Origin: Bombiscardovia asteroides_K
GTDB lineage: Bacteria > Actinomycetota > Actinomycetes > Actinomycetales > Bifidobacteriaceae
Length of the DNA stretch: 64,000 bases
Direction: 5' to 3'
NCBI RefSeq assembly: GCF_048001765.1
Contig: NZ_CP181447.1
Location: forward strand, 124,001 to 188,000
A program made the position numbers and the translations under genes. Each line of letters starts with the position of its first letter. Position 1 is the stretch's first letter. The notes under the pieces were generated by a model. It saw only the letters and a program-made list of their open reading frames with translations, made no database searches and had not been told where the DNA came from. Shown here piece after piece: positions 35,205 to 45,396 of this stretch.

Positions 35205-36179
35205 ATGCGATATACGGTCATCGGTGCCGGAGCCATGGGCTATCGTCTGGGCGTGCTGCTGCAGGAGCAGGCCGGCCTGCAGGTGGATTTCGTGGATACC
35301 TGGATGCCCAATATTGACAAGGTTCATGACCAGGGAGGCGTCTACGTCTCCCGTGATCATGAGAATCGGCATTTGGTGCCCGTCAACATTTACACCCCCG
35401 AGGACTACAAGGGCGACCCCGACGTCTGGATCGTCATGGTCAAGCAGATGCAGCTTGAGGGGGTTCTGGAGCGCTGCGCGCCGCTTTTCCGCGACCATCA
35501 GGTGGTCTACTCGGCCATGAACGGCTGGGGTCACTTCGACAAGCTGCTCAAGTACTTCCCCAAGGAGCGCATCTACGGCGGCACGGCCATGATCGGCACG
35601 GTCCTCAATGGACCCGGCGATGTGGACTTCATCGGCAAGCCTGGGTCTGGTTCCGTGCATCTGTGCGCCATGACCGAGCAGACCACCGACCTGGAGCGCC
35701 GGATGGCCGAGGACTTCAAGGCCGCCAATCTCAACCCCATCCTGACCGAGAACTTCGAGGGCACCTGCCTGGCCAAGATCATCTTCAACTCGGTGGTCAA
35801 CACCATCTGCACCATGTACCAGATCACCATGGGCCAGTTCGTCTCCTACCCGGGGGCCAAGGATATGTCCCGCCAGCTGATTGACGAGGCCTATGACGCC
35901 TGCGAGCGGGCCGGCAAGCAGCTGATCCAGACCCGCCAGGAGACCCTGGACGAGGTGGACTATGTCAGCCGTGTGGGCAACCCGCTTCACTACCCCTCCA
36001 TGTACCAGGACATGTCCAAGGGCCGCCCGACCGAGGTGGACTACATCAACGGCTACCTGGCGCGTCTGGGCCGCGAGCATGACTATGTCTGCCGGACCCA
36101 GGAGTTCCTGACCCACGGCGTCCATCTGGCCGAGCTGGCCTTCCGTGTCCACCACGAAGAGCAGGCTGACCAAGGGTGA
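35205..36179 (+). CDS. panE: 2-dehydropantoate 2-reductase (ketopantoate reductase)
   Basis: The enzyme reduces ketopantoate with NADPH in pantothenate synthesis. The 324 residues begin RYTVIGAGAMG (GxGxxG dinucleotide site) and include VKQMQLE and the C-terminal helical domain with KIIFNSVVNTICTMYQ, which carries the catalytic Lys/Asn region. Some family members reduce other 2-keto acids, so the substrate is probable, not proven. AGAGGG lies before the ATG at 35205. The frame is open from 34746 only because the opposite-strand TauE gene is GC-rich. Confidence 0.85.
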   Translation: MRYTVIGAGAMGYRLGVLLQEQAGLQVDFVDTWMPNIDKVHDQGGVYVSRDHENRHLVPVNIYTPEDYKGDPDVWIVMVKQMQLEGVLERCAPLFRDHQVVYSAMNGWGHFDKLLKYFPKERIYGGTAMIGTVLNGPGDVDFIGKPGSGSVHLCAMTEQTTDLERRMAEDFKAANLNPILTENFEGTCLAKIIFNSVVNTICTMYQITMGQFVSYPGAKDMSRQLIDEAYDACERAGKQLIQTRQETLDEVDYVSRVGNPLHYPSMYQDMSKGRPTEVDYINGYLARLGREHDYVCRTQEFLTHGVHLAELAFRVHHEEQADQG

Positions 36180-36242
36180 ATGATGGGTGATTTATAGTGG
36201 GGGTGGCACAAGGACGTCCGACCCCGTCCGGCCAGGAGAACC

Positions 36243-38153
36243 ATGACCCAGGAAGAACGCATGCAGCTGCCCGATCGGGTACGGACCAACGGAGCAACCC
36301 CCAATCCCTGGTGGGCCAACGCTGTGGTCTACCAGATCTATCCACGGTCCTTCCAGGACACCAACGGCGACGGCTATGGCGACCTGCCGGGCATCACGCA
36401 GCGGCTGGACTACCTGGCAGACCTGGGCGTGGACGTCATCTGGCTGAGCCCGGTCTACAAATCCCCCCAGGACGACAACGGCTATGACATCGCCGATTAC
36501 CAGGACATCGACCCCATCTTCGGCACCATGGACGATATGGACGAGCTTCTGGACCAGGCCCACCGTCGGGGAATCAAGGTGGTCATGGACCTGGTGGTCA
36601 ATCACACCTCGGACGAGCACGCCTGGTTCCAGGCCTCCCGCAACAGGGATGACCCGCACGCCGACTGGTATTGGTGGCGCCCTGCCAAGGCCGGCCACGA
36701 ACCGGGGACTCCTGGCGCAGAGCCCAACCAATGGGGGTCCTACTTTGGGGGCTCCGCCTGGCAGTACGATTCGCAACGCGGCGAATACTACCTGCACCTG
36801 TTCTCCAGGAAACAGCCTGACCTCAACTGGGAGAACCCCCAGGTCCGGCAGGCCGTCTTCGACATGATGAATTGGTGGATGGACCGGGGCATCGACGGTT
36901 TCCGCATGGATGTGATCGTCATGATCTCCAAGACCGTCGACCCCGAGGGCCGCCTTCCCGGCGAGGATGGATCGGTCATTGCCGACGGTCCTGTAGGACC
37001 CGAGGGGTATTCGTCCTCGGTGCCCTTCTGTGTGGACGGCCCCAGGCTGGATGAGTTCCTGCAGCAGATGCGCAGTCAGGTCTTCCAGGGCCGGCAGGGC
37101 TATCTGACTGTGGGGGAGGCTCCCGGCCTGGCTCCTGCCCGCAGCGGGCAGATCACCGATCCGGCCAACCACGAACTGGATATGCTCTTTCTCTTCACCC
37201 AGACCGAGGTTGACACCGGGGACAGCAAGTGGGACATCCGCCCCTTCCGGGTCTCCCGGCTCAAGGCGGCCATGGACGAGCAGCAACAGGCTGTGGCCAA
37301 GGCCGGATGGGCCAGCCTCTACTTCGACAACCACGATCAGCCCAGGATCGTCTCCCGTTGGGGCGACAAATCCAGCGAGGAACTGCGCTCGCGTTCGGCC
37401 AAGGCCCTGGGGCTCCTCCTGCACATGCACCGGGGGACCCCCTACATCTATCAGGGCGAGGAGCTGGGCATGACCAACGCCGGCTTCACCAGCCTTGACC
37501 AATACAAGGATCTGGAGTCCATCAACCTCTACCATCAGCGGGTCGATCAGGCGCACGAGCAGGATCCGGAGTCCATGATGGCCGCCCTGGCCTATATGAG
37601 CCGCGACAACGCCCGCACCCCCATGCAGTGGGACTCCACCAAGTTTGCCGGCTTCACAGCCTCCTACGCTCCCAAGGAGCCCTGGTTGGCCGTCAACCCT
37701 AATAAGGACAAGGTCAACGCCAAGACCGAGCTGCGCGACCCGGATTCGGTCCTGGCCTTCTACCGGGAGCTGATTCGCCTGCGTCACACCAATCCGGTCG
37801 TGGCGGCCGGCGACTTCACTCTTCTGGATCCGGATGCTGACCAGATCTACTCATTCACCCGTTCCCTGGACCAGGCGCCGGAACCCAAGTCGGGACCCGA
37901 GGCTGCCAGCGTTCTGGACGCCCTGCCCTGCCAGCGCCTGCTGGTTGTGGTCAACCTGAGCAGCCACCCGGCCTCACTGCCGCCTCAAACTGCCGCACTT
38001 CTGGGCCTGGACCAGACTGGATTCACTTCCATGGCCCTTGGTGCGGTGGACCCCGACCGGATCCTCATATCCACCTACCGACCAGAGCAGACTGCCAGCT
38101 CCCTGCTGACCGGCCGTCTCTCCCCCTGGGAGGGGTTCGCCTACCGTCTCTGA
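36243..38153 (+). CDS. GH13 alpha-glucosidase / oligo-1,6-glucosidase
   Basis: This 636-residue intracellular enzyme hydrolyses alpha-linked glucosides. The GH13 regions are present: DLVVNHTSDEH, GFRMDVIVM (nucleophile Asp), VGEAPGLAP (acid/base Glu) and YFDNHDQPR (stabilising Asp). The start WWANAVVYQIYPRSFQDTNGDGYGDLPGI is that of the GH13_30/31 alpha-glucosidases widespread in bifidobacteria. It is slightly longer than usual owing to a C-terminal extension. AGGAGA lies 4 bases before the ATG. It sits upstream of a trehalose-phosphate synthase gene on the same strand and may share regulation. Confidence 0.93.
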   Translation: MTQEERMQLPDRVRTNGATPNPWWANAVVYQIYPRSFQDTNGDGYGDLPGITQRLDYLADLGVDVIWLSPVYKSPQDDNGYDIADYQDIDPIFGTMDDMDELLDQAHRRGIKVVMDLVVNHTSDEHAWFQASRNRDDPHADWYWWRPAKAGHEPGTPGAEPNQWGSYFGGSAWQYDSQRGEYYLHLFSRKQPDLNWENPQVRQAVFDMMNWWMDRGIDGFRMDVIVMISKTVDPEGRLPGEDGSVIADGPVGPEGYSSSVPFCVDGPRLDEFLQQMRSQVFQGRQGYLTVGEAPGLAPARSGQITDPANHELDMLFLFTQTEVDTGDSKWDIRPFRVSRLKAAMDEQQQAVAKAGWASLYFDNHDQPRIVSRWGDKSSEELRSRSAKALGLLLHMHRGTPYIYQGEELGMTNAGFTSLDQYKDLESINLYHQRVDQAHEQDPESMMAALAYMSRDNARTPMQWDSTKFAGFTASYAPKEPWLAVNPNKDKVNAKTELRDPDSVLAFYRELIRLRHTNPVVAAGDFTLLDPDADQIYSFTRSLDQAPEPKSGPEAASVLDALPCQRLLVVVNLSSHPASLPPQTAALLGLDQTGFTSMALGAVDPDRILISTYRPEQTASSLLTGRLSPWEGFAYRL

Positions 38154-38315
38154 GGAAAACCCCGCCCTCGGCACGCCTTCCCGGCTAGAGTGGAAGTCAG
38201 CGATGCCCTGATGGGCCTGTACGGACCGGTTGGGTCCCCGGGTCCCTGGGCGATGGGTCCGCGCCGTGGTCAATCCCGACGATTCCGGCGCGGACGGGAA
38301 AAGAAAGCGGGTTGC

Positions 38316-40781
38316 ATGTCTCGTCTGATCATCGTCTCCAACCGTTTGCCCATGTCACTGCAGGCACGGGAGGACGGTTCATATACCTTGCGCCAGAACG
38401 TGGGGGGACTGGCCACGGCCATCGGTCCCTACCACCGTTCCCATAAGGACAGCCTCTGGATCGGCTGGAGCGGCATCGATCCCCAAAAGTACTCGGAAAA
38501 GGAACTGGACCGCATCCGTCAGGCCTACCGGGAGAGCCGGTGCATTCCTATCTTCCTGAGCAAGGAGGAGCTGAACGGATACTACGCCGGGTTCTCCAAC
38601 AACACCCTCTGGCCGCTCTTCCATGACTTCTCGCATGAGGCCGTCTTCCGCCAGGAGGACTGGGAGATGTACCGCAAGGTCAACATGCGTTTCGCGCAGG
38701 TGGTGGAGCCGCTCATCCGCAAGGGCGACACCATATGGATCCAGGACTACCACCTGATGCTTCTGCCCAAGATGCTGCGTGAACGCTATCCTGATGCCTC
38801 CATCGGCTGGTTCCTGCATGTGCCCTTCCCCAGCGCCGAGATCTTCCGCTCGCTGCCCTGGAGCCGTGAGATTCTGGAGGGCGTCCTGGGCGCCAACCTG
38901 ATCGGCTTCCATACAGTGGACTTCTCCGCCAGCTTCCTGGCTTCGCTGCACAGGCTGCTGCCAGAACTGCCGGTCAACCGGGACGGTGTGGTCGAGATGC
39001 CTGACGGCCACCGCGCAGCCATTGACGCCTTCCCCATCGGCATCGATTACAACCTCTACCGGCGCACCGCCCATTCCAGTCTGGCCCGGGCCATGCGTCG
39101 GGGGATCGACGAGGTCTGTGGCAAGTCTCCCCGTCATCGCTACCGCACATCGGTGACGGCTGAGGGCGTGGCGGCCAACGAAGCCACCGCATCGGACGCC
39201 AATTGGTGGAGCCACTACATGAAGGAGGACATCCCCGAGTCCACGCTGGCCAAGCAGGCGGCCTCCTCGGTGGGCAGCCGCTCCAACAAGGTTATCGTCT
39301 CGGTGGATCGGCTGGATTACACCAAGGGTCTGCCCGAACGGCTTCAGGCCTTCGGCCGCATGCTGGACAAATACCCTGAATGGGTGGGTCATGTCACCTA
39401 CTACCTGCTGGCCACCCCCTCGCGCGAGGTCGTCGAGTCCTATCAGCGGCTCAAGGCCCAGGTGGACCAGCTGGTGGGCGAGATCAACGGCCGCTACTCC
39501 CTGTTGGCCTGGACCCCCATCCACTACATCACCCGCTCCCTGTCCATCAAGCCGGTCTGCGGTATCTACACGGCTGGAGACGTAGCCCTGGTCACCCCCC
39601 TGCGCGATGGGATGAACCTGGTGGCCAAGGAGTACCTGGCCTGCCATGATGGACGTGACGGTACCCTGGTTCTGTCGGATATGTGCGGGGCGGCCGACGA
39701 GCTGACCGACGCCTTCATCGTCAATCCCTATGACATCGACATGGTCTGCGAGGCCCTGCACAACGCCTTGGAGATCACCCCCGAGGAGTCCAGACAGCGC
39801 AACATCCGCATGCAGGCCCGGCTCAAGGTGCGCACTGCAGCCAACTGGTGCACCTCATTCCTTGACTCCCTGCGGCAGGTGTCCGCTCCCGGCATGACTG
39901 ATAGGAGGCTGCGTATGGATCACCACAACGCCATCGTTCGTCAGTGGGACGGCGCTCATCGTCGTCTGGTCCTATGTGACTATGACGGGACGCTGACCCC
40001 GCTGGTTCGCCGTCCTGAGCGGGCCAAGCCCACCCAGGCCCTCCGTCGTCTGCTGACCCAGGTGGGGAGCAATCCCGATGTGGACTTCCTGCTGGTCTCC
40101 GGCAGGAGCCATCAGATCATGCAGGATTGGTTCGGAGACCTGCCGGTGGGGCTGATTGCCGAGCATGGCGCCTGGAACCGCAACCTGCCTGGCAGCAGCT
40201 CGAACGGGTGGCAGCGGGCGAAAGGCCTGCCCGACTCCGATACCTGGCAGAAGGTGATTCGGCCCATCATGGATGAATCGGCCACAAGAGTTCCTCACTC
40301 CTTCGTGGAGAGCAAGTCCGATGCGGTTGCCTGGCACTACCGTATGAGCGATGCCCAGGTGGCCGACCAGGAGCGTCAGGATCTGCTCCGCCGTTTGCGC
40401 GCAGTGGTGGTCGGCCTTGGGCTGATGATCATGGAGAACTCCAAGGTCGTCGAGGTCACCCCCGTGGCCACCAGCAAGGGCCAGGCCATCCTGCCCTTCG
40501 TCAACAGCGGCGACTACGACTTCATGATGGCCCTGGGCGACGATGAAACGGACGAGACCATGTTCGCCGTCATGCCCGATAAGGGCTGGACCATCAAGGT
40601 CGGGCCCGGCCAGACCAAGGCCCGGCTGCGGGTCAACGATCCGACCGCGGTCACTTTGCTGCTGGCCGATCTGGGTGCCGGCGTGGCCCGTGACGCTAAT
40701 GAGCCCGTGGCTTCCCATGACTTCCGCGACGATCATACCGTGGTCGATGAGGCGCATGCCCAGCTCACTGACGACAAGTAA
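38316..40781 (+). CDS. otsAB: Bifunctional trehalose-6-phosphate synthase/phosphatase
   Basis: The 821 residues join two enzymes of trehalose synthesis. Residues ~1-520 are a GT20 synthase: RLIIVSNRLPMSL, the trehalose/UDP-glucose site LWPLFHDF, DYHLMLLPKMLR and VDRLDYTKGLPERL. Residues ~545-815 are a HAD phosphatase: LVLCDYDGTLTPL with the nucleophile Asp, and GDDETDETMFAV. In many bacteria otsA and otsB are separate genes; a fusion is usual in yeast and seen in some actinobacteria. Trehalose would serve as an osmolyte or reserve. The ATG at 38316 has GAAAG upstream; the frame is open from 38190. A long insert after residue 240 (to ~315) is not in E. coli OtsA. Confidence 0.93.
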   Translation: MSRLIIVSNRLPMSLQAREDGSYTLRQNVGGLATAIGPYHRSHKDSLWIGWSGIDPQKYSEKELDRIRQAYRESRCIPIFLSKEELNGYYAGFSNNTLWPLFHDFSHEAVFRQEDWEMYRKVNMRFAQVVEPLIRKGDTIWIQDYHLMLLPKMLRERYPDASIGWFLHVPFPSAEIFRSLPWSREILEGVLGANLIGFHTVDFSASFLASLHRLLPELPVNRDGVVEMPDGHRAAIDAFPIGIDYNLYRRTAHSSLARAMRRGIDEVCGKSPRHRYRTSVTAEGVAANEATASDANWWSHYMKEDIPESTLAKQAASSVGSRSNKVIVSVDRLDYTKGLPERLQAFGRMLDKYPEWVGHVTYYLLATPSREVVESYQRLKAQVDQLVGEINGRYSLLAWTPIHYITRSLSIKPVCGIYTAGDVALVTPLRDGMNLVAKEYLACHDGRDGTLVLSDMCGAADELTDAFIVNPYDIDMVCEALHNALEITPEESRQRNIRMQARLKVRTAANWCTSFLDSLRQVSAPGMTDRRLRMDHHNAIVRQWDGAHRRLVLCDYDGTLTPLVRRPERAKPTQALRRLLTQVGSNPDVDFLLVSGRSHQIMQDWFGDLPVGLIAEHGAWNRNLPGSSSNGWQRAKGLPDSDTWQKVIRPIMDESATRVPHSFVESKSDAVAWHYRMSDAQVADQERQDLLRRLRAVVVGLGLMIMENSKVVEVTPVATSKGQAILPFVNSGDYDFMMALGDDETDETMFAVMPDKGWTIKVGPGQTKARLRVNDPTAVTLLLADLGAGVARDANEPVASHDFRDDHTVVDEAHAQLTDDK

Positions 40782-41016
40782 GCCAGGCGGCCACTAGCCG
40801 CTACCGGTGGCTGCTTGTGAAGTCCGTCAAGTTCATGGGTGGCTGGTGCTTCGCCTGGCTATCGGTCTGGCTGTCTCGGGTCTGTTCTCATACCTGTCTG
40901 GTCTTCGGGTGCCCAAACGTCCGATTGCCCACATGTTTTGGTTTTCGGCTCGTTTGGGTGTCCACCATGTTGACGGCTGACCCCATTGGTCGGGTCCGGC
41001 CGACCATACTTGGAGC

Positions 41017-42282
41017 ATGGATACTTCAACAATCACTGCCTGTCTCGAGGCCGATCACGCCGCTGATTTGCGCAAAGCCGCCCAACGTCTGGAAGGTGTG
41101 GCCCGTCATACCCTTATCGAGGAATCCGATGATTTGGGCGCTCGGATAGGCCATCGCGTTCTGCTCAAGCCGGAGAATCTGCAGCTGACCGGATCCTTCA
41201 AGATTCGCGGAGCTTACAACAAGGTTGCCTCGCTGGATCAGGACGAGCTGGACCGCGGCATTGTCACCGCTTCCGCTGGCAATCACGCCCAAGGGGTGGC
41301 TTTTGCCGCACGCAGCCGGGGCGCGAAGGCCACCATCGTCATGCCCAGGATCACGCCGCCGCTCAAGGTCGATGCCACTCGGGCCTATGGTGCCGAGGTT
41401 GTCCTGCAGGGTGAGGTCTTCGACGAAAGCTCTGATTATGCTTTGGGGCTGGCATGTGATCGCGGCATGACCTTCGTCCCGCCCTTTGACGACTACGAGG
41501 TCGTCTGCGGCCAGGGGACCATCGCCATGGAGATTCTTCAGGATGTGCCCGATGTCACCGATATCGTGGTTCCCCTGGGTGGGGGCGGGTTGGGCGCCGG
41601 AGTGGCACTCGCCGTAAAGACCTTCAAGCCTGAGGTCAGAGTCATTGGAGCCACCCCGGTCGGATCTCCGGCCTGGCGTGAATCTCTGACAGCTGGTCAT
41701 GTGGTCGCAGCGGATCGGATGCGTACGGCTGCCGAGGGTGTTGCCGTCAGACGTCCCGGCGATCTGAACTATGCTCTACTCAGCCGATATATGGATGATC
41801 TGGTCCAGGTAACCGAAAGCGACATCTCCGAGATGATTCTATTCATGCTGGAGAAGCACAAACTGGTGGTCGAGGCAGCTGGCGCCGTCTCCCTGGCCGC
41901 CCTGGGCCAGTTGGATCTGCAGTCCGATGTCTTCCGGTCGGCCCCGGGGCCGCATGTGATCGTCCCCATCATCTCGGGCGGCAATATCGATACGGTCACC
42001 ATGGGTGCTGTCATCCAGCGGGGGATGATTTCCCGCGGGCGCATCATGCAGTTCGGCGTGGAGTTGCCCGACGTGCCTGGCCAGCTGGTCAAAGTGGCCA
42101 CGGTCCTGGCCGATTTGCGTGCCAATGTGATCGAGCTCAACCACGATCAGTTCAAATCCTCCGGCCACTATGACAACGGCGTGCTCTTGGAGGTGACTGT
42201 GGAGACCAACGGCCCCGACCACATCACCCAGATTCTGGATACCTTGCGTAGTCGAGGCTTCCAGGTCCATCAGAACTACTGA
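41017..42282 (+). CDS. ilvA: Threonine ammonia-lyase (threonine dehydratase) with ACT domain
   Basis: This PLP enzyme converts threonine to 2-oxobutanoate and ammonia, the first step to isoleucine. The PLP lysine is Lys62 in GSFKIRGAYNK; the phosphate loop is GGGGLGAG. Residues ~335-421 form a single ACT-like domain (DVPGQLVKVATVLADLRANVIELNHDQ), so it resembles the short biosynthetic or TdcB-like form (421 residues), not the two-ACT-domain IlvA of ~514. TTGGAG lies 1-2 bases from the ATG. No leader peptide or T-box is visible in the 235-base upstream gap. Confidence 0.92.
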   Translation: MDTSTITACLEADHAADLRKAAQRLEGVARHTLIEESDDLGARIGHRVLLKPENLQLTGSFKIRGAYNKVASLDQDELDRGIVTASAGNHAQGVAFAARSRGAKATIVMPRITPPLKVDATRAYGAEVVLQGEVFDESSDYALGLACDRGMTFVPPFDDYEVVCGQGTIAMEILQDVPDVTDIVVPLGGGGLGAGVALAVKTFKPEVRVIGATPVGSPAWRESLTAGHVVAADRMRTAAEGVAVRRPGDLNYALLSRYMDDLVQVTESDISEMILFMLEKHKLVVEAAGAVSLAALGQLDLQSDVFRSAPGPHVIVPIISGGNIDTVTMGAVIQRGMISRGRIMQFGVELPDVPGQLVKVATVLADLRANVIELNHDQFKSSGHYDNGVLLEVTVETNGPDHITQILDTLRSRGFQVHQNY

Positions 42283-42498
42283 GCATTATGTCCCGATTGG
42301 ATCCGGTGCTCGTGCCTGGCATCCGATGTTCGGAGATAGTGATGGACAATGGTCGACGCCTTTGCTGGGCTTGGCTGATGGGTCCTGCTGGTTCTTGAAG
42401 GGCAATCTATGGCGATTCTTGTGCTGGCTTGCGTCTTATCATAGGTGGAGTCCCTTCCCCGGAGTCGTCACAGTCTGCGGGTGGAGGACGTGGGTGTA

Positions 42499-43170
42499 TC
42501 AGCCTATTTCGATAATCGATGAACAGATTTGCTTTATTTCCTCATTATGTGTTGAGATGATGACGGCAGCGCCTTGTTGGGCAAGTTCGCACAGTATGCG
42601 TATTACGACGCTGGCGTTGTCCTGATCCAGCGCAGAGGTCGGCTCGTCTGCAAGAATGACATTCGGCTGTTTGAGCAGGAGCCTGGCGAGGGCGATTCTC
42701 TGTTGTTCCCCGCCCGATAGGGTGTAAATCTTTTTCTTCTGTGAGCCATTCATCCCGACGATGTCAAGTACTCTGCCGATTCGTTCGTCCCGTTCCTTGC
42801 GATGCTCGCGCTTCTTCATTTTGAGGGGAATCTGCAGGTTACGCGATACATTCCACTGTTCGACAAGACCATAGTTCTGGAATAGAAATCCTATGTTTTC
42901 GCGAAGACACACTCGCTGCCCCTTCCTGCTCTTATGTAAATAACCGGAGCGGAATGTCTCTTCGTTGTAAGTGACCGATCCTTCATTGAAGTCCTCCAAC
43001 AAGCCGATGCAGTTGAGCAGGGTCGTCTTGCCTGCACCGGACGGTCCGCTCACTGCGATTATGGAACCAGGACCAGCGTCGAAGGACAGTCTCGACCATA
43101 ACGTGTGTTCCGCAAATTTCTTGGTAAGTCCTTCGACTTTCAATGTCGGCTGCCTGCCTGCGTCTGTCAT
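42499..43170 (-). CDS. ABC transporter ATP-binding protein, lactococcin-972-associated type
   Basis: This 223-residue ATPase has Walker A GPSGAGKTT (42-50), the signature LSGGEQQRIALAR and Walker B VILADEPTSALD. The small size and sequence fit the MacB/LolD group that works with FtsX-like membrane proteins. It follows a 695-residue membrane gene by 25 bases, the same two-gene arrangement as in the lactococcin 972 bacteriocin locus, where the pair is thought to give immunity or export. GAGGGAG lies just before ATG 43170; the open frame extends to 43221 without support. Confidence 0.88.
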   Translation of the reverse strand: MTDAGRQPTLKVEGLTKKFAEHTLWSRLSFDAGPGSIIAVSGPSGAGKTTLLNCIGLLEDFNEGSVTYNEETFRSGYLHKSRKGQRVCLRENIGFLFQNYGLVEQWNVSRNLQIPLKMKKREHRKERDERIGRVLDIVGMNGSQKKKIYTLSGGEQQRIALARLLLKQPNVILADEPTSALDQDNASVVIRILCELAQQGAAVIISTHNEEIKQICSSIIEIG

Positions 43171-43195
43171 ATGCATCTCCCTCAGCACCGTGGAT

Positions 43196-45283
43196 TCACG
43201 GGCGTTTAATGTCGTCAGCACGGAACCTTGATTCGTATACCGATACGGTAATGGCCATGATGAGGCTGGATACAGCGAAGAGCAATGTTCCAGCCACCAG
43301 ATCCGTAACCTTGTTCATCGAGCCGATAATGCCGACTGCCATGAGGGTCAGCAGCATCCCGATATTCTGCATGATAAGAAAGCCTCCATGTCTTCTGAAA
43401 AACCCGTATCCATGGATGAATTGAACGAAGGAGAGTCTGCGTCGTCTTGCGCAATACGCGGCCGAGCACACAAGGATGGCCATCATGGCAGCGGCCAGAC
43501 CGAACGATATGGCTATAATGTCCCCGCGTTGCTCGTTCCTGGATAATGACAACGTATACGCCACCGAGTCTTTGGCGTTGTCAATACCCTGGAAGTATCC
43601 GGAGATTCCATAATGGTCCAGCTTGCTTTGCAGGAGTTCCGGATCGGAGAACAATACACTATCGCTTGATGTGTATGACAGGTATACCATGGGGCTGATC
43701 AACCCTGACGATGGAGATGTGACGGCTACCACTGGATCTTTCAAAGACAGCCTCTGTTGATCTTCCGCAGGCATGAACTGCGTTCCCGAGAAGAGGGATA
43801 TGTCTTGGTCCGAACGTGTGCGGACCAAGACGCCGTGAGGGTTGCAGGAATATGGTTTCTGTTTCTGGGTAACACCCAGTTGGCACTGTATCTTGAAATA
43901 TTCGGCGTATTCCTTCAACAAGGCTCCGGGGTCCCCTTTATATGATGAAGGCACCAGGAGTGTGAAAGCCCCGATATCTGTTCCAACCACTCTAACCGGT
44001 TTCCCATCAAGTCCGGCAATGGGTTGCTTGTCGAGATAGTTCGGGCTCACTACCATCGAATCGGATCCGTCCGGTTTATAAGGATCATTGTTCCCATCAG
44101 TGGAAAAAACGGAGTCACCGTTATACCCGACCAACATCGCCTTCCCTCTGCTGTCAAGATCCTCGATCACTTTCATCAGGGGAGGCGCTGCCCGGAGCTC
44201 ATCCTCGTGTGGGGTGTTGGTGTTGACTGACAATCTGAGGACATATTGATCCGAGATGCGAGACCATTGTGCCAAGGACCGGCTGGTGCTCTGTATCGCG
44301 CTGATTCTATTCAGAGACCCGCTGATGGTGCCAAAGAGAACAGCCACCACCATGAACTGGGCAAAACCCGCGATGATGCCATCACGGAGTTCGTTACCCT
44401 CTCCGTTGAGAACGGCGGGTATTCGATTGCGGAATGTACTGGCACCGCCTAAAACCAACGTTAGGAAGACAAGATATGCTGTCAATACAGCCACGGCGAT
44501 AAACAGCGCTCGAAGGAGTCGCCAAATCTGGTGGAAGTTATTGATAAGCCAGAGGAAAGGCAATCCCACTAAGGTAATTGTCACCAATCCCACGGCGAGT
44601 GTGGCGAGCAGTGACACCAGCTCGCCGACGAGTATCCTTCCGCTGGTATAACCGTGCATCGCCTTGATCGCATGTATCTTCCTGTTCCTGGACAGGGAAT
44701 ACGCGGTGGAAACCACCAATGTGATGGCGATGATAACGACTCCCGCCCAAAGGCCACCCTTCCCTAACGCGTCTATCATCGCAGCTATCCAGAAGCCTCG
44801 TGACCAGAGGCTTTGTGATTCGTCAACCACTATCCGGGAACGTGACAAAGCCTTGGCGAGCTGTTCCATATGCGACCTATCCGCATTGGTCGCATAGCTT
44901 CCGCGCAAGTCCTGGGTGGTAATCTCTTCAAAAGAAACTACTTTCGTTGACTGGTCACGCGTTGAAAAGGAAGGATAATCGTACCCTCCATTTCGTTGAA
45001 AAGACTTTTGGTCACCCACAAAGGCCACGAGAACACGAGACTTCATTGAATCACGAAATGAAGGTTGGATTTTGAAGACATTAATCCCTAAATTTCTTGA
45101 TGCTTGAGCAATCGCATGCACAGCATCCGCCTTCGTCGCGGTATCAACCCTCTCGACGGTGAAAGAGGTACCGGTACCTGCCGGAAGCTCCTGGTCGATA
45201 GAGATAAGCATCTCGAATGTCACCACCATGGTGAGAATCAAGGAAGCCCAAATCGTCAACCGTTCAATCCAGTGAATTCGCAA
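43196..45283 (-). CDS. Large bacteriocin-associated membrane protein (DUF1430/FtsX-like)
   Basis: This 695-residue protein has an N-terminal membrane anchor (LTIWASLILTMVVTFEML), a large outside loop, and helices clustered around residues 185-300 and at the C-terminus. Two related segments, RNRKIHAIKAMHGYTSGRILVGE and ARRRRLSFVQFIHGYGFFRRHG, precede helix groups and suggest an internal repeat like FtsX. The layout matches the integral membrane partner of lactococcin-972-type ABC systems, thought to protect producers or export the peptide. The start is a TTG with GAGGTG close upstream, an uncommon codon. No clear bacteriocin precursor precedes it. Confidence 0.75.
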   Translation of the reverse strand: MRIHWIERLTIWASLILTMVVTFEMLISIDQELPAGTGTSFTVERVDTATKADAVHAIAQASRNLGINVFKIQPSFRDSMKSRVLVAFVGDQKSFQRNGGYDYPSFSTRDQSTKVVSFEEITTQDLRGSYATNADRSHMEQLAKALSRSRIVVDESQSLWSRGFWIAAMIDALGKGGLWAGVVIIAITLVVSTAYSLSRNRKIHAIKAMHGYTSGRILVGELVSLLATLAVGLVTITLVGLPFLWLINNFHQIWRLLRALFIAVAVLTAYLVFLTLVLGGASTFRNRIPAVLNGEGNELRDGIIAGFAQFMVVAVLFGTISGSLNRISAIQSTSRSLAQWSRISDQYVLRLSVNTNTPHEDELRAAPPLMKVIEDLDSRGKAMLVGYNGDSVFSTDGNNDPYKPDGSDSMVVSPNYLDKQPIAGLDGKPVRVVGTDIGAFTLLVPSSYKGDPGALLKEYAEYFKIQCQLGVTQKQKPYSCNPHGVLVRTRSDQDISLFSGTQFMPAEDQQRLSLKDPVVAVTSPSSGLISPMVYLSYTSSDSVLFSDPELLQSKLDHYGISGYFQGIDNAKDSVAYTLSLSRNEQRGDIIAISFGLAAAMMAILVCSAAYCARRRRLSFVQFIHGYGFFRRHGGFLIMQNIGMLLTLMAVGIIGSMNKVTDLVAGTLLFAVSSLIMAITVSVYESRFRADDIKRP

Positions 45284-45396
45284 ATCACCTCACCCAAACT
45301 TCCTCAAGTCTTCTCCTTTGAAGGCAAATATGATGGCGAAAACCTTCCATCACGGGCTATTCTACCCCATAAATACAGCTGATTCATCCGGGCCTC

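Noticed and set aside
42326..42625. 99-residue plus-strand frame with many Trp residues, considered as a bacteriocin precursor
   Set aside because: It has no signal peptide or ribosome site and its second half is antisense to the ABC ATPase gene.
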